Positions 24,058 through 32,571 of a stretch of 64,000 bases of DNA are shown here, one piece after another; position 1 is the first letter of the stretch; each line of letters begins with the position of its first letter. The translations under genes and the position numbers were made by a program. The notes below the pieces were generated by a model. It did no database searches and was not told the origin of the DNA. It saw nothing but the letters and a program-made list of their open reading frames with translations. The stretch covers positions 62,001 through 126,000 of the forward strand of contig JABDHK010000006.1 in assembly GCA_012972835.1 (NCBI GenBank). The letters run 5' to 3'. The stretch is from Chlorobiaceae bacterium. GTDB lineage: Bacteria; Bacteroidota; Chlorobiia; Chlorobiales; Chlorobiaceae.

Positions 24058-25533
24058 CTAAGCCAGTTTTGAAGCAAGAAACTCTTTGACTCTTGATATA
24101 TCGATCCTCTCCTGCAATGCGCTGTCGCGGTAACGCACGGTTACGCTCTGCTCTTCCAGCGTCTGGTGGTCAACGGTGATACAGAAAGGGGTACCGATTT
24201 CATCCTGCCGCCGGTACCGTTTGCCGATAGAGCCCGCATCATCATAGTGGACAAGAAGGTCAGACGCAAGCTCATCACGCAGCGTTGCCGCAGCCTCACC
24301 CATTCCGCCCTTTTTCATGAGTGGCAAAACAGCGGCTTTTACCGGTGCTACTTTTGGCGACAGCCTCAGCACCACCCGCTCCTCACCGTCAACGGTATCC
24401 TCAGTGTAGGCATCGGAAAGAAGCGCAAGGAAGAGTCGATCGCATCCGGCAGAGGTTTCAACAACATAGGGGAGGTAGCGCTCGTTGGTGAGCTGGTCGA
24501 TATACTCCATGCTTTTGCCTGAAAACTCCTGATGCTGTTTAAGGTCAAAATCAGTTCTTGAGTGGATCCCTTCGATCTCTTCAATACCGAACGGAAACTC
24601 AAACTTGATATCGTAGGCAAGGTCAGCGTAGTGAGCCAGCTTGTCGTGCTTGTACCAGTGCAGTTTTTCCCTGCTGATACCAAGAGAGCTGGTGTACCAG
24701 TTAAAACGCTCCTCTCTCCACGCTTCAAACGCTTCGGCCTGGGTGCCAGGTTTTACAAAGTACTGCATCTCCATCTGCTCAAACTCCACCATGCGGAAGA
24801 TGAAGTTTCCTTTGACAATCTCGTTCCGGAAAGCCTTGCCGATCTGCGCGATACCGAACGGTACCTTCATGCGCGACGATTCCCGTACGTTGTGGAAGTT
24901 TACAAAAATGCCCTGTGCAGTTTCAGGTCGCAGGTAGACAATACTTGATGTATCAGCCACTGCCCCCATATTGCACTGGAACATCAGGTTGAACTGCCGC
25001 ACCTCGGTCCAGTCACCCGACCCCGTATCCTGAGCCTTGATTTTCTCGGCAATGATCAGCTCATAGAGTGCCCGGTTTGAATCGGTCGCCCCGGCAGCTG
25101 CTTCGTATGTGTTCTGTACCCTGAGGAGATCCTCCTCTTTGCCGTCGCGGCGGAGCTTTTCAATATGGTTTTCAATCAGATGGTCAGCCCGGTAGCGCCT
25201 CTTGGTCGTCCGGTCATCAATCATTGGATCGTTAAAGCTCGACACATGGCCGGAAGCCTCCCAAACTCTTGGATTCATCATGATCGAGGCATCAAGGCCC
25301 ACAATATTCTGGTGGCGGCGTGTCATTGAGTTCCACCACAGATCCTTGATATTCCTCTTCAGCTCAATACCGAGAGGCCCATAGTCAAAGCACGAAGAGA
25401 GCCCTTCATATATCTCCGACGAAGGAAAAATAAACCCGCGTCGCTTGGCCAGTGAAACCAGTTTATGCATTACTTTATCAGGCGGCAAATTCACACTCTG
25501 CACCCGTTTCTGCTCAGAATTGCTCATGGTCAT
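24058..25533 (-). CDS. glyS: Glycyl-tRNA synthetase, single-chain type
   Basis: A 491-residue class II synthetase of the homodimeric (eukaryote/archaea/Gram-positive) type rather than the bacterial alpha2beta2 type. It shows RRGFIFPSSEIYEGLSSCFDYGPLG near the N-terminus, the motif 2 region FRNEI (about 240) and motif 3 near the end of the catalytic domain, then the C-terminal anticodon-binding domain (VKAAVLPLMKK). Starts at 25533 (MTMSNSEQ) or 25527 are equivalent. It follows a probable terminator at 25542-25566 that separates it from the restriction island. Confidence 0.95.
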   Translation of the reverse strand: MTMSNSEQKRVQSVNLPPDKVMHKLVSLAKRRGFIFPSSEIYEGLSSCFDYGPLGIELKRNIKDLWWNSMTRRHQNIVGLDASIMMNPRVWEASGHVSSFNDPMIDDRTTKRRYRADHLIENHIEKLRRDGKEEDLLRVQNTYEAAAGATDSNRALYELIIAEKIKAQDTGSGDWTEVRQFNLMFQCNMGAVADTSSIVYLRPETAQGIFVNFHNVRESSRMKVPFGIAQIGKAFRNEIVKGNFIFRMVEFEQMEMQYFVKPGTQAEAFEAWREERFNWYTSSLGISREKLHWYKHDKLAHYADLAYDIKFEFPFGIEEIEGIHSRTDFDLKQHQEFSGKSMEYIDQLTNERYLPYVVETSAGCDRLFLALLSDAYTEDTVDGEERVVLRLSPKVAPVKAAVLPLMKKGGMGEAAATLRDELASDLLVHYDDAGSIGKRYRRQDEIGTPFCITVDHQTLEEQSVTVRYRDSALQERIDISRVKEFLASKLA

Positions 25534-25541
25534 TCAAAATG

Positions 25542-25566
25542 TTAAAAAAATCCCTGAGGGATTTCC
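25542..25566 (-). terminator. Intrinsic terminator between res and glyS
   Basis: On the minus strand AAATCCC-TCA-GGGATTT is followed directly by a run of Ts. It lies between the res stop codon and the glyS start and would close the restriction-modification operon. The loop is only three bases. Confidence 0.6.
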
Positions 25567-25661
25567 GTTCAATAGATAAATCATTGAATATAATAAACAA
25601 AGGAGGATAATTTGTCAGCAGAGGAGCTTGTATGCGTTATCCCGACATCATCCACACCACT

Positions 25662-28600
25662 TCACGACACACCACTATTTCTTCCCACAATCTCCATCAG
25701 CTTTCCAAAATCAGTCACAACATCATACTTGACCTTATCCAAGTCAACCCTCTGATTGAACTCCTCAAAGAATTTTCGCGCGCATTCGATTTTTGTGTTC
25801 TCAATTGCTTTAAGTTCCATGGTGGACATTGAGCCTTTGGTTTCTGCTACAAAGTAGATGTGCTTGACAGCTCCCTCTTTGAAAGATATCGCCCAGTCCG
25901 GATTGTAATCGCCAACAGGTGTGGGAATGAGAAAGCCGCGTGGAAGTTTTGCATAAACGACAACCTCTGTGCTGGTATCAAGCTCATGCACAAAAGCTTT
26001 TTCAATTTTTGAGTCGGTGCCTACATAATCGTAGATGTGGTTCCTCAGTTTTTCACTTGCCTTTGAGAAGTCTTGCTTGCTTTGACCCGTGGTGAAAATG
26101 TCAATATTATGCCGGTCGGCAATTTCATCATAACTCAACCGCTCAATAATAATCGTCGCCTTTTGCTCTTTGATCAGGCGGGTAGCTTCAGCAATGAAGT
26201 GTTCCGGATTCTCACTGAACTTCTTGAACACAACGGGGTGGATACCCCCGAGAATTTCAGCAATGCTCTTGCGGGTGAGATCGGTGTTGCCAGCAAGCTT
26301 ACCCAAAAGGTCGTACTTGACCATCGAGTGAATGAAAACTTTATTGCTCTCGACCGTAGTCTCCTCAAGCTTGAAACTCTCGCCACTCTGGAGCTGGATA
26401 TCGGTAATCTGCTCTTTTTGAGTGCCGGCATGGATGGTATACTGGAGCGGGCTGACCCGCAGCTCCTTGTCCAGTGTACGAATACAGTTGCGAACCAGTT
26501 CCGCGGAGTCAAACTCAACCCGGTAGATAGCCTTATGGTTGATCCGGTTCCAGAGCTCCTTGAACTCTTTTTTGTTGAAGTTGTCGTTCAGCGGATTCGC
26601 CTTTGGCTTCCGGTCGTCTCCCACTTGGGGTAATTGAGACTCACTGAAAACACTGTCGATCAGTTTGTAAATCTGCTCAGCCTGTGCTGCAAGCTCTGGA
26701 GGTAGCGGAACCAAAGTGCCATCAGCCTTCGCTTTGTGATAGGCAGGAGCTATGCTGTCATCAGCATCATCGGTGTAATCGTTTTTGAGCAGGTATTTAT
26801 ATATTTGCTTCCCCATCACCGGATTTATTTCCACCGGGCCTGATTCGGTCTGGATGATTTTTCCTGTAAAATAGGCTTCGTCGGCTTTTCTCGGACGGGC
26901 AGAGAGTGAATTACTGATCTCCCGCTGCAAGTTGGTTACAAACTCCGTATAGCTTTCGCTGGTAACCACCGTTAAGACATTAATATCATGCACGGTTGCC
27001 GGATGATCCATTCTGTCACCACTCTGGTTAACGGAGAGCCGCAAGCCACGACCCACCTCCTGCCGCCTCGAAATGGTGTTATCACTGTGCTTCAACATGC
27101 AGATAACAAAGACATTCGGGTTGTCCCACCCTTCACGCAGTGCTGAATGCGAGAAGATAAACCTGACCGGTTCTTCAAAAGAGAGCAGCCGTTCCTTGTT
27201 TTTCAGGATCAGGTCATAGGCATCCACATCATCAGAGATCGCTGTTTTAGTGCCGCTCTCCTCATCTTTCACCAGCTTGCTCTCCGGATTAACCAGCCGC
27301 TTGTTCTTGTCGATCGAAAAATATCCCTCATGAACCTTATCCGGCATATCTCGTTCCAGATATTTCCGGTAGGGCACATTATCCAAAGCCAGTTCGCCAA
27401 GATACTCAGCCCTGAGCTGTTCGTACTCCTCCTCAAAAATGCGTGCATACTCACCCTTTTCGTCGGCTTGGCTGTAGTCACGGTACTTCGCTACCTCGTC
27501 AATGAAAAAGAGCGACAGCACCTTGATGCCTTGAGCAAAAAGCAGCTTCTCTTTATCAAGATGAGCCTTGATGGTCTCCCTGATCTGAATGCGGCGGATG
27601 GTCGATTCGTTAACATCCCCGGTTGCTTCACCAGCGCTCAAAAGATGGCCATTACTGAATTCAACGGTATCAGTACGGGCATTGATTTCTGAAATGACAA
27701 AGCCTTTATACTGATCCAGCTCGCCAGATATATCAAACAGGTCACGCCCCTTTTCAAGCCGTTTCACAACCCGCTTGATCCCGCTGCCTTGCCTCACCTC
27801 CATCTCGATTCGAGCCAACGGTGCACTTTTAGATATTTCGATAGACTCCAGATAGAGATAGCCATTCGTACCTGCAAGCCCCTTTACCGTTATGCCACGA
27901 ACCGTTATCTTTTTGACCAGCTTCTGGTTATACGCATCCAGTGCATCGAGCCGGTGAACCTTGTTATGATTGATACGATGGGTAGCCGAGTAACGCAGAA
28001 TCAACAGTGGTTTGAAATCCTGCAAAGAATCGACTGTTTTGTCGCCTCCCATTTTTTGGGGTTCATCAAGTATGAGAATAGGCCTGTTGCTGCTGATAAC
28101 ATCAATCGGTCTGCGCGACTGGAAATCATCAAGACCTACCATTTCAGTCACACCCCGAGCATTCTTTTTGGGAGTACCATAAATACGCCTTGCATCAGAC
28201 CCTTTTGAATTGAAAGCCTGAATATTGATGATCATAATATTGATGCCTGCATCAGACGAAAAACTTTCGATATGATGTAACTGCTTTGAGTTGTAGATGA
28301 AGAATCGAACTTTCTTGCCAAAGCTTTCGGTAAAATGGTCGGCCGTGATCTCCAGTGATTTATAGACTCCTTCACGAATGGCAATACTCGGTACCACAAC
28401 AATAAACTTGCTCCACCCATAGAGCTTGTTCAACTCAAAGATAGTCTTGATATAACAGTAGGTTTTACCCGTACCGGTCTCCATTTCGACATCAAGATTT
28501 ACCCTGCACTTTGCACTCGTAATCAATGCCTCAGACAAAGGAAGGTTCTGGCGCTGCTGAACCTCGCGAATGTTCTCCTTCAGTTGCGACTCGCTCAAAA

Positions 28601-28763
28601 GGATTTCGGCATTTTTAAACCCCGTGAATTCCAATGGCATAGGCGCCTTGCCAGGGTCGATGGTATAGGTGTTGTGTTGCGTGCTGACCTGCCCGGCAAA
28701 ACAGTCTACAACTGAATCAACCGCATTGGTTTGATAGGGCTGGACTTTAAACTTGAATTTCAT
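25662..28763 (-). CDS. res: Type III restriction enzyme, Res subunit
   Basis: A 1033-residue helicase-nuclease. Walker A ETGTGKT is at residues 95-101, the DEAD-like box is DEPQ (233-236, typical of type III Res), and later SF2 motifs include SATHR and GRGLR. The C-terminal PD-(D/E)XK site shows GDYNPDW and, 17 residues on, ETKG (about 940-970). All key residues look intact. With Mod it would translocate and cleave DNA between unmethylated sites. It is the last gene of the operon. Its first 25 residues are duplicated, with one change, in the chimeric mini-ORF at 30095-30262, and about 45 bp of upstream sequence is also duplicated there. Intact Res combined with an interrupted Mod is odd. Confidence 0.93.
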   Translation of the reverse strand: MKFKFKVQPYQTNAVDSVVDCFAGQVSTQHNTYTIDPGKAPMPLEFTGFKNAEILLSESQLKENIREVQQRQNLPLSEALITSAKCRVNLDVEMETGTGKTYCYIKTIFELNKLYGWSKFIVVVPSIAIREGVYKSLEITADHFTESFGKKVRFFIYNSKQLHHIESFSSDAGINIMIINIQAFNSKGSDARRIYGTPKKNARGVTEMVGLDDFQSRRPIDVISSNRPILILDEPQKMGGDKTVDSLQDFKPLLILRYSATHRINHNKVHRLDALDAYNQKLVKKITVRGITVKGLAGTNGYLYLESIEISKSAPLARIEMEVRQGSGIKRVVKRLEKGRDLFDISGELDQYKGFVISEINARTDTVEFSNGHLLSAGEATGDVNESTIRRIQIRETIKAHLDKEKLLFAQGIKVLSLFFIDEVAKYRDYSQADEKGEYARIFEEEYEQLRAEYLGELALDNVPYRKYLERDMPDKVHEGYFSIDKNKRLVNPESKLVKDEESGTKTAISDDVDAYDLILKNKERLLSFEEPVRFIFSHSALREGWDNPNVFVICMLKHSDNTISRRQEVGRGLRLSVNQSGDRMDHPATVHDINVLTVVTSESYTEFVTNLQREISNSLSARPRKADEAYFTGKIIQTESGPVEINPVMGKQIYKYLLKNDYTDDADDSIAPAYHKAKADGTLVPLPPELAAQAEQIYKLIDSVFSESQLPQVGDDRKPKANPLNDNFNKKEFKELWNRINHKAIYRVEFDSAELVRNCIRTLDKELRVSPLQYTIHAGTQKEQITDIQLQSGESFKLEETTVESNKVFIHSMVKYDLLGKLAGNTDLTRKSIAEILGGIHPVVFKKFSENPEHFIAEATRLIKEQKATIIIERLSYDEIADRHNIDIFTTGQSKQDFSKASEKLRNHIYDYVGTDSKIEKAFVHELDTSTEVVVYAKLPRGFLIPTPVGDYNPDWAISFKEGAVKHIYFVAETKGSMSTMELKAIENTKIECARKFFEEFNQRVDLDKVKYDVVTDFGKLMEIVGRNSGVS

Positions 28764-28781
28764 AGACCTTTATTCCTGGAG

Positions 28782-28916
28782 TTCTTTCTGCATTCTTTTC
28801 TGCAAGCCTCAAGAGGGGTGTGCTTGCGTAAGATGTTTTTTAGAATAAATTTACGGTTAATTTATTCTGCATTTATTCTGCAATTGACCAATTTTATTCT
28901 GCATTCTTTTCTGCAA
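28782..28916. repeat. Dispersed ttctgcattcttttctgcaa repeat before res
   Basis: The 20-mer ttctgcattcttttctgcaa occurs at about 28786-28805, again at 28897-28916, and a third time at 30282-30301 upstream of the duplicated res start. Between the first two, tttattctgca units recur. The spacing resembles the heptamer-type short repeats seen elsewhere in this island. The outer copies mark the edges of the duplicated res 5' region. No gene is seen in this 163-bp gap. Confidence 0.8.
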
Positions 28917-28926
28917 ATAAGCTGTT

Positions 28927-30087
28927 TTATTCTGCATTCGGCATACTGTTTTCATCGAATGATAAGAGCCCTTTCCGGTCAGCCAGACTTGCTTCAATCA
29001 GCCTCCGTTCTTTTTCAATCTCCAGCCTAAGTTCCTCTTCCGTCGGGAGGTATTTGAGATATTTCGAGGCAAATATCTGTTTGCTTTCATGTAAAACCGA
29101 ATATTTGGCTACCGCCTCACTCTTGTCGGAGCAAAGAATCAGGCCGATGGTTGGATTGTCGCCTTCCACTTTAAACTGATCTTCAAACAAGCGAACATAG
29201 CCATCCATCTGCCCAACATCCTGATGGGTAAGTTTGCCAAGTTTCAGGTCGATCAATAAAAAGCACTTCAAAATGAAGTTGTAGAAGACCAGATCGACAT
29301 AAAAATCATCATCGTCAAATCGGATATGTTTTTGGCGGGCAACAAAGGAAAATCCTTTACCCAGTTCCAGCAGGAAGAATTGCAGATTTCGAATAATGGC
29401 CTGCTCCAGTTCGCTTTCATGAAGATCCGGAGTGTCAGGCAGATTAAGAAACTCAAGCACCATAGGCGATTTCAGCACGTCAACCGGACTGAGTTTTTCA
29501 CCCGTCAACCGTTCGCGATTGGCCGTCAGCAGCCCTTGTTCTCCATGATGAGCAATAATTCGCTCATAGTATGATGTTTGTATCTGCCTTTCCAGTTGCG
29601 TTTTACTCCAGCCACACTCAATGGCTTCCCGCTCGTAAAATTCCCGAGCCGCAGGTTTCGATACTCTCATCAGAGCACGATAATGCGACCATGTCAGTTG
29701 TGGAGAGAAGTTCGTGGCGAATTGGCTACCCGGCGGGTAGCTTTTTTGAAGAGAGGAAAAGAGATCGCTTTCCGTTTGGGAAGAGACCTCGATAAACCGA
29801 TCCTGAAAGGCAAGAAAAAATTGTCTGAAGCTTTTAACGCTGGGAACAGAATAACCGTGACCATATTGCTCCGTCAGTTGTAATGACAGCGTTTCAATGA
29901 CCTGTTTTCCGTATACTGCGCGCTCTTTGCCTCCTTGTATCTCAACAACTATTTCCCGGCCAATCAGCCAATAAGCCGTGACCATATTGGTATTAACTGA
30001 CTGAACCACATTGGAACGAGCTTGTTCGAGAATCTGGACAACTCGATCAAAGAGGGTGCCACCGATTGTCATTTCATAATCCATCAT
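28927..30087 (-). CDS. DUF1016 family PD-(D/E)XK nuclease (YhcG-like)
   Basis: A 386-residue protein with the DUF1016 N-terminal helical domain (ARSNVVQSVNTNMVTAYWLIG, about 19-39) and a C-terminal nuclease-fold domain with DDFYVDLVFYN (about 255-265) and LLIDLKLGKL (about 271-280), giving the D...DxK pattern. Family members are widespread companions of restriction systems and have been linked to DNA handling and toxin-like or structural roles; its exact contribution here is unknown. The start ATG at 30087 is 7 bp after the stop of the chimeric mini-ORF, with a GGAGG ribosome site in between, exactly copying the arrangement of the AlbA_2 gene after mod. Confidence 0.87.
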   Translation of the reverse strand: MMDYEMTIGGTLFDRVVQILEQARSNVVQSVNTNMVTAYWLIGREIVVEIQGGKERAVYGKQVIETLSLQLTEQYGHGYSVPSVKSFRQFFLAFQDRFIEVSSQTESDLFSSLQKSYPPGSQFATNFSPQLTWSHYRALMRVSKPAAREFYEREAIECGWSKTQLERQIQTSYYERIIAHHGEQGLLTANRERLTGEKLSPVDVLKSPMVLEFLNLPDTPDLHESELEQAIIRNLQFFLLELGKGFSFVARQKHIRFDDDDFYVDLVFYNFILKCFLLIDLKLGKLTHQDVGQMDGYVRLFEDQFKVEGDNPTIGLILCSDKSEAVAKYSVLHESKQIFASKYLKYLPTEEELRLEIEKERRLIEASLADRKGLLSFDENSMPNAE

Positions 30088-30094
30088 TGCCTCC

Positions 30095-30262
30095 TCAGAT
30101 TGATTTAACTTCCGTTCCGGGAGACAACTGCCTGAAGATCTGATTCACATTGATTTTTACAGTATAAGAGTTTTGCAAGGTGAGTTGCTGCCCTGCAAAA
30201 CAATCAACAACGGAGTCAAGCGCGTTGGTTTGGTAAGGCTGTACTTTGAACTTGAATTTCAT
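30095..30262 (-). pseudogene. Chimeric remnant: Res N-terminus joined to Mod C-terminus
   Basis: This minus-strand frame of 55 codons is not a random ORF. Residues 1-25 ([20 protein letters not shown]...) match the first 25 residues of the intact Res with one change, and residues 34-55 (VKINVNQIFRQLSPGTEVKS...) match the Mod C-terminus with two changes. The join falls in a shared N-(S/T)-Y-T-(V/I) segment. The DNA after its stop codon is the same CTCCTCAGATTG junction that follows mod. The simplest explanation is a deletion between res of one operon and mod of a second tandem operon. The peptide may still be translated. Confidence 0.92.
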
Positions 30263-30313
30263 AGGACTTTTCCTGTGAGTTCTTTCTGCATTCTTTTCTG
30301 CAAATGAGCCGTT

Positions 30314-31987
30314 TTATTGCACTTTCTTTTCTGCAAGTTGCCAAATAGGAGATTTCCGGGTTCCGGCATTATCAATGCGTTCTGATCGCCGTAAATTTGC
30401 AAGTAAATTTGCGACTTTTTTACTTTTCTGTTCCTTATCCAAGGCATCACTTAATTTTGTCCACAACAATTTGTCTATTTCTTCCCTTGAAGCTTTACCG
30501 AATTTTGTTAGATAGTCAATGATCAGCTTTGCATAAAAAGCATCATCCTGTGCTCTGGTTCTGATATATTCAGCTTTACTTGCAGTAGCCTGCGCCACCA
30601 CAGCCGAAACATGGATGTTTGGTTGTCTTCCTTCAATCAGTCCACATCTTCTTAAATGACGGATGGTTGCTACTGGCACCGGCAGCTTTTTCTGGATACG
30701 GTCCAGGCAGAGTATATCTGTTAGCGGAAGATCGGTTTTTTGGATCAGCATCCGACTATAAGCAGGATCAACGACGTGTCCATAAACCGTCATCTTTACA
30801 GCGTGCGGGTCACTGAGGTCATAGTCCGGCATAGGGAAATATCGACGGGCCTGGCCTGAATACATGGCATGAATACCATACCCCATGGTATCAATCATGT
30901 TCAATTCAGTCATAGCCTGCGCAAGGGACGGGTTCCGGTAACGTCGAGGAGTTTTGTTGCCAGCGATGTAGTCAGCCGGTGTTCCCTCAAAGAAAGAACC
31001 TTCGTTTTCAAAAATCAGTTTGTCCGGCTGTTCAGTAACGATAATGCGACCACTACGGGTATAATCCTGATGGGCAATGCAGTTATGCAATGCTTCCAAG
31101 ACAACTTTTTGGTCATACTTGGCAACTTCAATAGCCAGTAACGCATCATCAGGAAGTATGCGAAGCTGAATGTTTCTAATTTTCTGATAGAGCGCAGTAG
31201 TAGTGAGGAAAAAGGGTGGCGCAAAATGTTCATACGCACGTTCAGGCCCTTCAAGCTTCCATGTCATTTGGGCTGGATGAGGAGAGAGATAATAGGCTGA
31301 TTCCGGTTTACCCAAGAGCAAAAGCGTGGAACGCTTAATCTTGCCATCCTGTGTCAGTTTTGCGCGATCAAGAAAAACCGGTAGTGACCATTGTGATATT
31401 TCATCAGATGAGAACCGATTGGCGTACTTACGGGCAAACGATGCGCGTGCCTTTTCCAATGCCGTTTCATCAAGATGGTTTATTGTCGCTTCAGGGATGA
31501 TCTGAGCAGTCCAGTCGCTCGACATAGTCTGCTGCCGGATTTCATCAAGCTTATCCAAACCAAGATGGGTCAAGCTTTCGCCAGCTCGTGCATAATAATG
31601 CCCCTTCCACGAAATCGGCAACCCCCGGGGAGCTGCGGGGATTTCAAAGAAAACTACTCGCCCATTGGGATCTTGAAGTTCATGAATATTGCGAAAAGTG
31701 ATACTTGGCTCTGTATTTTCAGCAATCTGCATTTTCGTGCTTTGCAGTCGCTCAAATTGCAACCGATAGTCGGTGCCGACAACTTGCCGTGTTTTGTTAT
31801 GAACCCCAAAAACCAGCCAGGCGGCCTCTTCTCCACGCAAATTCGCTTCATTGGCCAAAGCAGAGAAATACTTTCCAATATCATCGGTCGAATAGTCTTT
31901 TCCTGCCTGCTTAAACTCAATGACTTCGTTTTCCCAGGAAGCAATCAGGGTGTTCAACAGCATTTGAAGATGAGTTTGATCCATCAT
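30314..31987 (-). CDS. AlbA_2 / RecG-like ATP-binding protein in the RM operon
   Basis: A 557-residue protein with an N-terminal AlbA_2 domain (ENEVIEFKQAGKDYSTDDIGKYFSALANEANLRGEEAAWLVFGV split over residues 19-61). A central region follows with ALHNCIAHQDYTRSGRIIVTEQPDKLIFENEG (about 313-344), the GHKL/HATPase_c_4-like module, and a winged-helix C-terminus (ITEQ-like, LLANLRRSERIDNAG). Such proteins are frequent third genes in type III loci and are presumed to regulate the system or act as effectors. It starts 7 bp after the mod stop behind GGAGG; MMD at 31987 or the next ATG are both possible. It is a distant relative of the gene at 12326. Confidence 0.82.
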   Translation of the reverse strand: MMDQTHLQMLLNTLIASWENEVIEFKQAGKDYSTDDIGKYFSALANEANLRGEEAAWLVFGVHNKTRQVVGTDYRLQFERLQSTKMQIAENTEPSITFRNIHELQDPNGRVVFFEIPAAPRGLPISWKGHYYARAGESLTHLGLDKLDEIRQQTMSSDWTAQIIPEATINHLDETALEKARASFARKYANRFSSDEISQWSLPVFLDRAKLTQDGKIKRSTLLLLGKPESAYYLSPHPAQMTWKLEGPERAYEHFAPPFFLTTTALYQKIRNIQLRILPDDALLAIEVAKYDQKVVLEALHNCIAHQDYTRSGRIIVTEQPDKLIFENEGSFFEGTPADYIAGNKTPRRYRNPSLAQAMTELNMIDTMGYGIHAMYSGQARRYFPMPDYDLSDPHAVKMTVYGHVVDPAYSRMLIQKTDLPLTDILCLDRIQKKLPVPVATIRHLRRCGLIEGRQPNIHVSAVVAQATASKAEYIRTRAQDDAFYAKLIIDYLTKFGKASREEIDKLLWTKLSDALDKEQKSKKVANLLANLRRSERIDNAGTRKSPIWQLAEKKVQ

Positions 31988-32204
31988 TGCCTCCTCAGAT
32001 TGATTTCACTTCAGTTCCGGGAGACAACTGCTTGAAGATTTGATCCACGTTGATTTTGACCGTATCGGTTGTAAAGCCAGTATCACGGAACACGACGCGC
32101 AAAGGCTTGTGCTGTGCCAGCTCTTTGACCAGCTCCTCGCTCACGCCGGTATCAAAGCAGGCGATCAGAGCATTCTCGTCAACAAAAAATACCTCGTATG
32201 TTTT

Positions 32205-32291
32205 AAATGGTGAATTATGAATGGTGAATGGTGAATTTTCAGCTTCGGATAAAAGGTCGCGTTCTTTCTTTTTTTCACTATTCACCATTCC
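32205..32291. repeat. Heptamer-type inverted repeat element inside mod (atggtga family)
   Basis: The left arm carries repeated atggtga heptamers (about 32206-32233), and the right arm (about 32273-32291, ttcactattcaccattcc) is its inverted complement, so the element can fold into a long hairpin. It encodes the in-frame segment with NSPFTIHNSPFKTYEV, absent from typical Mod proteins. This is a non-coding-type short tandem repeat that landed in frame. Confidence 0.82.
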
Positions 32292-32497
32292 AATTTCAAT
32301 TTTCATTTTGCGGATTGGCAGACTCAAGTCAACACTCAAGTCAAGGAGTACCTGAAAGAGCAGGTCTTCCGGTGTGCGGTCGGGTTTGATGTTGTCAACG
32401 GCATTAAAAAGCTCCTCCTGTTTGACGGCATCAGGAGTGTAATAAACCTCGGCCATGTTGGAGGAGTCGACTTTGAGAACGCGGAAACCAACGTCTA

Positions 32498-32571
32498 ATG
32501 ATGAAGGATGAGGGATGAAGGATGAATTATCAGAATCAGAAAAAAGGGTGCTTTCTTCATCCTTCATCCTT
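32498..32571. repeat. Heptamer-type inverted repeat element inside mod (atgaagg family)
   Basis: The left arm has atgaagg/atgaggg heptamers (32500-32525) and the right arm (32553-32570, ttcttcatccttcatcc) is the inverted complement. It encodes ESTLFSDSDNSSFIPHPSS, an extra loop just before the conserved LDVGFRVLKVD block of Mod. Unit length (7 bp) and hairpin shape match the other element in this gene, but the unit sequence differs. Confidence 0.82.
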
